Notes under the pieces: model-generated | What the model was told of the DNA's origin: nothing | Databases searched by the model: none | Seen by the model: the letters and a program-made list of their open reading frames with translations, nothing else | Translations under genes and position numbers: made by a program | Assembly: GCA_900551135.1 (NCBI GenBank) | Contig: URUX01000075.1 | Span: 1 to 10,561, forward strand | DNA: 10,561 nt | Source of the DNA: an uncultured Clostridium sp. | GTDB lineage: Bacteria > Bacillota > Clostridia > Lachnospirales > Lachnospiraceae | Direction: 5' to 3' | In this document: positions 1 through 4,664 of the stretch, piece after piece | Numbering within the stretch: position 1 is the first letter of the stretch | Layout of the letters: each line of letters opens with the position of its first letter

Positions 1-158
1 GATAAACGCTGAAGGCATCTAAGCGTGAAGCCCCCCTTAAGATGAGATATCCCATCGCAAGAGTAAGACCCCTTGAAGACTACGAGGTAGATAGGTCAGA
101 GGTGGAAGTGCAGTAATGTACGTAGCTGACTGATACTAATCGGTCGAGGGCTTAACCA
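1..158 (+). rRNA. 23S ribosomal RNA, 3' end (partial)
   Basis: This is the 3'-terminal part of a large-subunit rRNA gene; the 5' part lies outside the window. The sequence contains the conserved domain VI stretch with 'gaagactacgaggtagat' (76-93) and ends with the typical Gram-positive 23S terminus 'ctgatactaatcggtcgagg' (129-148) followed by 'gcttaacc'. The exact mature 3' end is uncertain by a few bases and is placed just after the final 'aacc'. No 5S gene follows before the tRNA, which is unusual for a bacterial rrn operon. Confidence 0.97.
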
Positions 159-249
159 AGAAGGCAAGGTAAAGGGAAGAAGATTGGATGTAGTTTCAAT
201 GTGTGGTTTTGAGGGTATGTAGAGAGAAAAAACAGAAGAAAAGAAACAT

Positions 250-321
250 GCGCGAGTGGCTCAGTGGTGGAGCACCACCTTGCCAAGGTGGGGGCCGCGG
301 GTTCGAATCCCGTCTCGCGCT
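250..321 (+). tRNA. tRNA-Gly (anticodon GCC)
   Basis: The 72-nt sequence folds as a complete cloverleaf. The acceptor stem GCGCGAG (250-256) pairs perfectly with CTCGCGC (314-320), and T321 is the discriminator base. The anticodon stem CCACC (275-279) pairs with GGTGG (287-291) around the loop TTGCCAA, giving anticodon GCC at 282-284, which reads GGC/GGU glycine codons. The T-arm contains GGTTCGAATCC. The CCA end is not encoded, so it must be added by nucleotidyltransferase. It lies about 90 bp after the 23S gene on the same strand and is probably the last gene of the rrn transcript, since a terminator follows directly. Confidence 0.97.
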
Positions 322-332
322 CTTTTTAATTT

Positions 333-371
333 CAGCGGAAGCCTTGAATTATAAAGACTTCCGCTGTTTTT
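333..371 (+). terminator. Intrinsic terminator after tRNA-Gly (end of rrn transcript)
   Basis: A perfect 9-bp stem, CAGCGGAAG (333-341) with CTTCCGCTG (358-366), is closed by a 16-nt loop and followed by TTTTT (367-371). It sits 11 bp past the tRNA discriminator base and should end the rRNA/tRNA transcript. Confidence 0.9.
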
Positions 372-381
372 GTATTTACTG

Positions 382-440
382 AAAAAGGGTCGAGCAAAGT
401 AGACAGTTGTAGACAGCCTAAGAAGTGATTTGCTCGATCC
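382..440 (-). terminator. Intrinsic terminator of the leftward flavoprotein gene
   Basis: On the minus strand GGATCGAGCAAA (440-429) pairs with TTTGCTCGACCC (398-387), 11 of 12 positions matching, and is followed by TTTTT (386-382). The stem begins 32 bp beyond the stop codon of the flavoprotein gene. The 30-nt loop is longer than usual and contains an 8-bp direct repeat, gtagacag at 399-406 and 409-416 (plus strand). The plus-strand reading lacks a clean T run, so the leftward direction is preferred. Confidence 0.78.
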
Positions 441-472
441 TTTCTATGATTTCGTTTTTCATTAGGGGCCGT

Positions 473-1015
473 TTATTTGATTTGTGCGCCCATATTATAA
501 GCATTTTTCAGGGCAGGATGACCTTCCATTTCCCCTGGGTCTGTTACGCCGCCTGCAAATACAGAGCCGGCAAGTTTTGCTTTTTCAAAGCAGTCTATCC
601 ATCCTTCCAGTCCGTTTATGGCTTTTTCAGGTACTTCAGATCCGTCTTCTGCGGCAGATGTGAGTACATAAATATCTCGAAATGAATAATCAGAAGAAAA
701 CAGCGGGTTGGCCCGATCTAGTAACGTCTTCATTTGACCGCTCATTTCGTAGTAATAAATTGGAGTGGCAAAAACAATGACATCGGCACGGCACATTTTT
801 TCAGTGATAGAAACAGCATCGTCTTTGATTACACATTTGCCGGTAGTTTGGCATGCCAGACATCCTTTGCAGAAAGCCAGGGTCTTATCTCTAAGAGTAA
901 TCTGTTCCACATGGTTTCCAGCCGATTGTGCGCCTTTGGCAAAGGAGTCGGCCAAAGCTTCGGAATTGCTGTTTTTTCTCAAGCTGGTGCTGATAATAAG
1001 AATTTGTTTTGACAT
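473..1015 (-). CDS. Flavodoxin-fold NAD(P)H-dependent oxidoreductase, iron-sulfur flavoprotein-like
   Basis: This 180-residue protein has the flavodoxin-like fold of the NADPH-dependent FMN reductase / iron-sulfur flavoprotein family, which binds FMN and passes electrons from reduced nicotinamide or ferredoxin to quinones, nitro compounds or other electrophiles. Seen: an N-terminal beta strand followed by a phosphate-binding loop, STSLRKNSNS (residues 9-18); a cysteine cluster C49-x2-C52-x2-C55-x5-C61 followed by IKDD, fitting the CX2CX2CX4-7C pattern of Isf proteins, so a 4Fe-4S cluster is possible; and the FMN-contact segment PIYYYEMSGQMKTLLDR (85-101). The start is fixed by GGAGG at 1027-1023 on the minus strand, 7 bases before ATG. 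It is transcribed away from a MerR regulator gene and has its own terminator, so it is a one-gene unit. Substrate unknown; a single-domain quinone or nitro reductase role is the main alternative. Confidence 0.9.
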   Translation of the reverse strand: MSKQILIISTSLRKNSNSEALADSFAKGAQSAGNHVEQITLRDKTLAFCKGCLACQTTGKCVIKDDAVSITEKMCRADVIVFATPIYYYEMSGQMKTLLDRANPLFSSDYSFRDIYVLTSAAEDGSEVPEKAINGLEGWIDCFEKAKLAGSVFAGGVTDPGEMEGHPALKNAYNMGAQIK

Positions 1016-1060
1016 TTAAAAACCTCCTAAGGGATGCCGTTACATTTTAATTATGTGTAT

Positions 1061-1089
1061 TTGACATCTTTTTTTTGATTTGATAAAAT
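1061..1089 (+). promoter_or_regulatory. Sigma-A-like promoter of the MerR regulator gene
   Basis: A consensus -35 box TTGACA (1061-1066) and a -10 box TAAAAT (1084-1089) are 17 bp apart, with a TGn extension (1081-1083) directly before the -10. Expected start is near 1096, leaving a leader of about 67 nt that contains the operator dyad and a duplicated ribosome binding site segment. Its -10 is only 1 bp away from the -10 of the opposing promoter, so the two promoters probably exclude each other. Confidence 0.8.
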
Positions 1090-1090
1090 C

Positions 1091-1121
1091 AGTATAAAAC
1101 CTAAATCTAACTTTAGGTCAA
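1091..1121 (-). promoter_or_regulatory. MerR-type promoter with 19-bp spacer, driving the flavoprotein gene
   Basis: On the minus strand there is a -35 box TTGACC (1121-1116) and a -10 box TATACT (1096-1091), separated by exactly 19 bp (1115-1097) rather than the usual 17. The dyad ACCTAAA-N6-TTTAGGT (1099-1118) lies within this spacer. This geometry is the known hallmark of promoters that MerR-family regulators activate by DNA untwisting. Expected transcription start is near 1084, giving a leader of about 69 nt. Confidence 0.85.
1099..1118. promoter_or_regulatory. Inverted-repeat operator for the MerR-family regulator
   Basis: A perfect 7-bp inverted repeat, ACCTAAA (1099-1105) and TTTAGGT (1112-1118), surrounds a 6-bp centre. 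It is centred in the spacer of the leftward promoter and lies just downstream of the expected start of the rightward promoter. One dimer bound here could activate the flavoprotein gene and repress its own gene. The binding protein is inferred from the divergent neighbour. Confidence 0.8.
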
Positions 1122-1125
1122 GAGA

Positions 1126-1160
1126 TTTTTGATAGGAGAAGGTTTTTTGATAGGAGAAGG
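1126..1160 (+). repeat. Tandem duplication carrying two Shine-Dalgarno copies
   Basis: The 17-bp sequence TTTTTGATAGGAGAAGG occurs perfectly at 1126-1142 and 1144-1160 (period 18 bp). Each copy carries AGGAG. The second copy (AGGAG at 1152-1156, 6 bases before the ATG at 1163) is the functional ribosome binding site of the regulator gene; the first is too far from any start codon. Confidence 0.9.
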
Positions 1161-1162
1161 GT

Positions 1163-1612
1163 ATGTATTCAATTGGTCAAGTTTCAGAAATGTTTCACTT
1201 GCCGGTTTCGACGCTGCGTTATTATGATAAAGAAGGTTTGTTCCCCAATATGCAAAGGGATTCCGGCATCCGCAAATTTAGTGAGAAAGAGCTTGAAGCC
1301 ATACGGGTGATTGAATGTCTGAAGAAATCAGGTATGGAAATTAAGGATATTAAGCAATTTATGGAATGGTGCAGTCAAGGCAGCGATACGTATCCCCAGA
1401 GACGGGAATTGTTTGTGAAGCAGAAAAAGCATGTAGAAGCGGAAATAGAACGGATGAAGCAGGTTCTGGATATGCTGAGATTTAAGTGCTGGTACTATGA
1501 AGAAGCGATGAAAGACGGAAATGAAGACCGGCTTGCATTGATGAAACCGGAAGATATGCCAAACGAGATTCGGGGAGCGTATGAAAGAGCCCATAAAGAG
1601 AATATTGAATAG
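1163..1612 (+). CDS. MerR-family transcriptional regulator (YyaN/AdhR-like)
   Basis: A 149-residue DNA-binding activator of the MerR family. Residues 1-70 form the winged helix-turn-helix: YSIGQVSEMF, then the signature VSTLRYYDKEGL (15-26) and GIRKFSEKELEAI (35-47). A long helix, about 76-112, is the dimerising coiled coil, and a short C-terminal tail replaces a large effector domain, so this is a small-effector or thiol-sensing type rather than a drug-binding one. Cysteines are at 52, 70 and 109; Cys52 falls at about the place of the reactive cysteine reported for B. subtilis AdhR, an aldehyde sensor. The metal-binding cysteine pair of CueR/MerR is not evident. The divergent flavoprotein gene, behind a 19-bp-spacer promoter, is the likely target, with negative autoregulation. 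The start is supported by AGGAG 6 bases upstream. No terminator is visible before the next gene, 58 bp on. The inducer is unknown. Confidence 0.93.
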   Translation: MYSIGQVSEMFHLPVSTLRYYDKEGLFPNMQRDSGIRKFSEKELEAIRVIECLKKSGMEIKDIKQFMEWCSQGSDTYPQRRELFVKQKKHVEAEIERMKQVLDMLRFKCWYYEEAMKDGNEDRLALMKPEDMPNEIRGAYERAHKENIE

Positions 1613-1670
1613 TATCCGGCGGAAAGAATAATATCAGACAGAAACTGGAGATTTATACGAGGAAAAAAGA

Positions 1671-2687
1671 ATGGAATTTTTATGGGAGCCATGTAAAATT
1701 GGTGAAATAGAAGGCGCGCGGATACTTCGGGTGCTGGGAGAAGACAGACAGGCAGAGATTCCGGAAGAAATCTGGGAGGACAGAGAATGCACGAAAAAAC
1801 TTCCAGTGATAGAATTAGGGGATTATGTGTTTTCTTCCATGATGAGAAAGGAGCCGGAACGAAATCCAGATTTCGTGGATATACCGTCTGTCTGCGGAGA
1901 TAAGCTGGAATCGGTAACATTGCCCAGGAGTCTGATTCGGATTGGCAGATATGGGTTTTACAATTGTGAGAACCTGAAAAAGATAACATCTTGGTCAACC
2001 ATAAAAGATTTGGGAGCCGGACTGTTTACCGGCTGCAGAGCCATTGAGGAATTGGATGTATCTATGACGGAAGGTGAAAAATCCTGCCTTCCGGAAATGC
2101 TTGCAGAATTAAATCAGATGATTCGTCTGACTTTTAGAACCGGCACAGGAGAGATTTATGCAAAACTGCTGGTACCAGAGTTTTTTGAGGAATCCATAGA
2201 AAATACGCCAGCCAGGATTCTGGTTTTGGAAACCCATGGCTGCGGACACAGGTATCGATACTGTTTTAGGCAGACCCAGTTTCAGATGATGGAATATGAC
2301 GCCCTGTTTCCTTATGTGTGCGTAGAAGAAAAGCCGGAGATAACGGCAGAACTTTCCTGGTATCGCCTTCAATATCCTGTTCAGTTAAGTGAAATATCCA
2401 GAAAACAGTATCTGGAGTATATTAATCAGCATCCCGTTTCGGCCGTGACTGCATTTGCACGGATTCAGGATATGAAGCTTTTGGGGCGAATTGCATTAGA
2501 AGAAAGGATAACGGAGGAAACTCTTGCAGCAATGGCAGAAGAAGCGGCAAAACAGGGACAGACCGAAGCGGTTCCTGTGCTGATGAATGCATGCCAGGCA
2601 AAAGGGCGTATGGTTTCATATGGCAAGGGTGAGGCAGATAACCCGCAGCCAGCGCCAGCAGCGAAAAAACGAAAATTTGAACTATAG
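1671..2687 (+). CDS. Cytoplasmic leucine-rich repeat (BspA/LRR_5-type) protein
   Basis: The 338-residue protein has no signal peptide or membrane segment, so it is probably cytoplasmic, unlike surface BspA proteins. A short BspA-like LRR block is visible at about residues 47-130: IELGDYVFSSM, LESVTLPRSLIRIGRYGFYNCENL and IKDLGAGLFTGCRAIEELDV, with the typical 'I..G.Y.F..C..L..I' rhythm. The middle (150-230) is unrecognised. The region 240-308 is helical, with an ankyrin-like phrase near AAKQGQTEAVPVLMNA. A Pro/Ala-rich linker leads to a basic C-terminal tail, KKRKFEL. The start is supported by GAGG 8 bases before the ATG. It heads the DUF3783-VWA-MoxR cluster; before insertion of the mobile element downstream, only about 29 bp would have separated it from the next gene, which points to co-transcription. 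A weak promoter match (TTGAAT at 1605, TAATAT at 1629) lies upstream. Role unknown; adaptor or client recognition is an inference. Confidence 0.8.
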   Translation: MEFLWEPCKIGEIEGARILRVLGEDRQAEIPEEIWEDRECTKKLPVIELGDYVFSSMMRKEPERNPDFVDIPSVCGDKLESVTLPRSLIRIGRYGFYNCENLKKITSWSTIKDLGAGLFTGCRAIEELDVSMTEGEKSCLPEMLAELNQMIRLTFRTGTGEIYAKLLVPEFFEESIENTPARILVLETHGCGHRYRYCFRQTQFQMMEYDALFPYVCVEEKPEITAELSWYRLQYPVQLSEISRKQYLEYINQHPVSAVTAFARIQDMKLLGRIALEERITEETLAAMAEEAAKQGQTEAVPVLMNACQAKGRMVSYGKGEADNPQPAPAAKKRKFEL

Positions 2688-2694
2688 ACTTTAA
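2687..2694. repeat. Left target-site duplication (GACTTTAA)
   Basis: The 8-bp copy directly abuts the left GTAA terminus of the element and is identical to the copy after its right end. Its first base is the last base of the LRR gene's TAG stop codon, so the insertion landed right behind the coding sequence and did not change the protein. Confidence 0.82.
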
Positions 2695-2847
2695 GTAATT
2701 ATTTAGGACGGCGGGAAATCTGGAGGGAAAAGCCGTGTCAAGCTTGTTTGTAAGCAGATTTTCCCTCCAGATTTCACATCGGAGAAATCTCCGATGCTTC
2801 TTGACCGGCAAAGCCGGACAAGAAGATGTCCCGTCCTAAATAGTTAC
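2695..2847. mobile_element. Non-autonomous IS66-like miniature element (MITE), 153 bp
   Basis: The element has 17-bp terminal inverted repeats with one mismatch: GTAATTATTTAGGACGG on the left (2695-2711), and the right end (2847-2831, minus strand) reads GTAACTATTTAGGACGG. It is flanked by a perfect 8-bp direct repeat GACTTTAA. It codes for nothing credible. Known family facts: IS66 elements start with 5'-GTAA and make 8-bp target duplications, so an IS66-family transposase is the likely mobiliser. The interior is almost entirely three hairpins: 2716-2774 (16-bp perfect outer stem), 2777-2796 (9 bp) and 2797-2825 (7+5 bp with one A/A mismatch). With the ends paired, the transcript would fold as a cloverleaf. 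Being present at one site only, its repetitive nature cannot be confirmed from this window. Confidence 0.82.
2716..2825. repeat. Three consecutive hairpins inside the MITE
   Basis: Hairpin 1 pairs AAATCTGGAGGGAAAA (2716-2731) with its exact complement (2759-2774) and contains a smaller GCTT/AAGC stem (2742-2745 with 2752-2755) in the loop. Hairpin 2 is CATCGGAGA (2777-2785) with TCTCCGATG (2788-2796). Hairpin 3 is CTTCTTG-A-CCGGC (2797-2809), loop AAA, GCCGG-A-CAAGAAG (2813-2825). None is followed by a T run, so none looks like a standard terminator. They may act as a structured RNA or an RNase III site in the operon mRNA. Confidence 0.85.
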
Positions 2848-2855
2848 GACTTTAA
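2848..2855. repeat. Right target-site duplication (GACTTTAA)
   Basis: The second copy of the 8-bp duplication abuts the right terminus (...GTTAC) of the element and lies 22 bp before the start codon of the DUF3783 gene, leaving that gene's ribosome binding site (GAGG, 2867-2870) intact. Confidence 0.82.
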
Positions 2856-2877
2856 TATAGAAAAGTGAGGATACAAC

Positions 2878-3294
2878 ATGAGAGAGATGGTTTTATACTA
2901 TAATCCTGGAAATGCGCCAAAGACAGCCTTGATGAAAAGTGTCCTGGTAAGAATGGGCATCCGAATTAAAAACGTGTCAAAGGAACAGACCGGAGAAACG
3001 ATAGGGAATTTGCTTGGAATTGAAAAAGGAGCAGACAGCTTAAAGGAAAAGCCAGATGAAAAATCAGACGAAAGACCAAATGAGAAACTGGACGGCACAA
3101 TCGAAGAGCAGATGCTGGTACTTCATCAGTTTACAGAGAGGCGGCTGGATCAGCTTTTAATGGAATTAAGAAAGGCAGGAGTCCCAAAGATTGAATTAAA
3201 AGCAATTGTGACGGAGCAAAACAGCAGGTGGACACTGTACCAGCTTTATGAGGAACTGAAAAAAGAACGGGAGGCCTTTGCAGAGAAAGCATGA
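2878..3294 (+). CDS. DUF3783 domain-containing protein
   Basis: A 138-residue soluble protein in two parts. Residues 1-50 form a small alpha/beta N-terminal region (VLYYNPGN...LVRMGIRIKNV...). Residues 52-75 are a charged, low-complexity linker with loosely repeated Lys-Pro/Asp-Glu-Lys units. Residues 78-128 match the DUF3783 pattern as I remember it: MLVLHQFTERRLDQLL, then RKAGVPKIELKAIVTEQN and WTLYQLYEEL. The function of DUF3783 is not known. The start is supported by GAGG (2867-2870) 7 bases before ATG. Its stop overlaps the next gene's start as ATGA (3291-3294), so translation of the VWA-like protein is probably coupled to it and the two products may interact. The upstream side is separated from the LRR gene by a MITE. 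Confidence 0.85.
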   Translation: MREMVLYYNPGNAPKTALMKSVLVRMGIRIKNVSKEQTGETIGNLLGIEKGADSLKEKPDEKSDERPNEKLDGTIEEQMLVLHQFTERRLDQLLMELRKAGVPKIELKAIVTEQNSRWTLYQLYEELKKEREAFAEKA

Positions 3295-4664
3295 TAGATC
3301 CGACAAGAGAACGCCAGCTTACAGAATTAAATCTGGTAGAGTTATGTGTGGAAATTCTGGGAAGAGCGCGCAATGAACTGTATTTTAATATGCATTTTTT
3401 AGATGTATCATTAAGCAGTCTGGGATTTGAAGCAGATTGGGGACTTTCCGGATATGGAATTGGCACAGATGGTTTCCTGATTTACTACCAGCCAGAGTAT
3501 CTGGCAAGTTTATTTAAAAAAGGACGGGTATGGGTAAACCGCGGATATCTGCATATGGTGTTTCACTGTTTGTTCGGTCATTTAGATAACCGGATTTTAC
3601 TGGAAACGAAAGATGTCAGCCAGGAAAAGCTGTGGAATCTGGCCTGTGATGTTGCAATGGAGTCTATTATTGATACGCTTTATCAAAAATGCGTCTATAT
3701 TCATCCATCTGCCCAAAGAAGGGAATTTTACTTACGGCTGAAAAACAGGGGGCTGACAGTTTTTACGGCAGAGGGGATTTATCGTGCCTTAAAAGAAATG
3801 AATTTGTCAGACCGGGAACGGGACAGTCTGATAGCTGCGTTTACAGTGGATAATCATGGCTTCTGGAAAAAACAGCAGCCGCCTAAAGCTGCTATGGAAC
3901 GGCAGAACCGATGGAAGGATAATCGGGAGAAAATGCAGGCGGCCATGGAGACTGGTTCCAAAGATGCTTCAGACGACAGTCAGAGTTTGTTGGAACAGGT
4001 TCAGGTGGAAAATCGGGAACGGTATGATTATAAGAGATTTCTACGGCGTTTTTCTGTGCTGAAAGAAGAAATGCAGGTAGATGCAGATTCCTTTGACTAT
4101 GGTTTTTATACCTATGGTTTAAGCCTTTACGGAAACATGCCCCTGCTGGAACCGCTGGAAACCAAAGAAATCCGCCGCATCGAGGATTTTGCCATTGCGA
4201 TTGATACGTCTATGTCCTGCTCTGGGGATTTAGTGAGACGTTTTTTAGAGGAAACTTATACCATTTTGGCAGAATCAGAAACGTATTTCCGAAAAATTAA
4301 TGTCCATATTATTCAGTGTGACGACAAGATTCAGTCGGATGCAGTCATTACCAGTCAAGATGAAATGAACGAATATATGGAGCATTTTACAATTCAGGGA
4401 CAGGGAGGAACAGATTTCAGGCCAGTATTTGAATATATCCGTATCCTTACTGCAAAGAGGCAGTTTCATAAGCTGAGAGGGCTGATTTATTTTACGGATG
4501 GAAAAGGTATTTTTCCTGTAGAAAGTCCGCCTTATGATACTGCGTTTGTATTTGTGAAAGAAAATTACAGTGATGTCGACGTTCCGGCCTGGGCCATGAA
4601 GCTGATTTTATCGCCGGAAGAGTTGACAGCAGAAGAACCAGGAGGAAGTATCCGTGAATATTAA
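3291..4664 (+). CDS. VWA-like / DUF2201 putative metallopeptidase-domain protein
   Basis: The 457-residue cytoplasmic protein resembles the DUF2201 family: an N-terminal zinc-metallopeptidase-like domain joined to a C-terminal VWA-like domain. Seen: a histidine cluster H88-x3-H92-x4-H97 (LHMVFHCLFGH) where the family's HExxH motif would be, but with Met at the catalytic Glu position, so hydrolysis is doubtful while metal binding remains possible; a charged linker (about 195-245); then a VWA-like domain from about 298 with an intact MIDAS pattern, DTSMS (305-309), GGTDFRP (Thr374) and FTDG (Asp403). Such proteins typically partner a MoxR-type AAA+ ATPase, which is encoded next with an 11-bp overlap. 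Translation should be coupled to the DUF3783 gene upstream through ATGA. The likely role is a metal-dependent adaptor or chaperone partner; the client is unknown. Confidence 0.88.
   Translation: MIDPTRERQLTELNLVELCVEILGRARNELYFNMHFLDVSLSSLGFEADWGLSGYGIGTDGFLIYYQPEYLASLFKKGRVWVNRGYLHMVFHCLFGHLDNRILLETKDVSQEKLWNLACDVAMESIIDTLYQKCVYIHPSAQRREFYLRLKNRGLTVFTAEGIYRALKEMNLSDRERDSLIAAFTVDNHGFWKKQQPPKAAMERQNRWKDNREKMQAAMETGSKDASDDSQSLLEQVQVENRERYDYKRFLRRFSVLKEEMQVDADSFDYGFYTYGLSLYGNMPLLEPLETKEIRRIEDFAIAIDTSMSCSGDLVRRFLEETYTILAESETYFRKINVHIIQCDDKIQSDAVITSQDEMNEYMEHFTIQGQGGTDFRPVFEYIRILTAKRQFHKLRGLIYFTDGKGIFPVESPPYDTAFVFVKENYSDVDVPAWAMKLILSPEELTAEEPGGSIREY

Noticed and set aside
250..321. tRNA-Gly as an integration site of a mobile island
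   Set aside because: I found no second copy of the tRNA 3' end in the window and no integrase gene; the downstream genes look like ordinary chromosome.
1605..1634. Promoter for the LRR gene (TTGAAT, 18 bp, TAATAT)
   Set aside because: Both boxes match only 4 of 6 consensus bases and the -35 lies in the end of the MerR coding sequence; too weak to list, though a promoter somewhere here is plausible.
1495..1998. Minus-strand open frame of 167 codons across the MerR/LRR gene junction
   Set aside because: It runs antisense to two well-supported genes, has no convincing ribosome binding site and its translation has no recognisable domain; it is a shadow frame.
2422..2811. Minus-strand open frame extending from the LRR gene into the intergenic element
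   Set aside because: It starts inside the MITE hairpins, is antisense to the LRR gene and resembles no family; better explained by the inverted-repeat element.
2777..2825. Hairpins 2 and 3 in the MITE as an intrinsic terminator for the LRR gene
   Set aside because: Neither stem is followed by a run of T on either strand, so standard Rho-independent termination is not supported.
3040..3110. Tandem DNA repeat in the DUF3783 linker
   Set aside because: The Lys/Asp/Glu-rich units are only loosely similar at DNA level; this is a charged low-complexity linker rather than a true repeat array.
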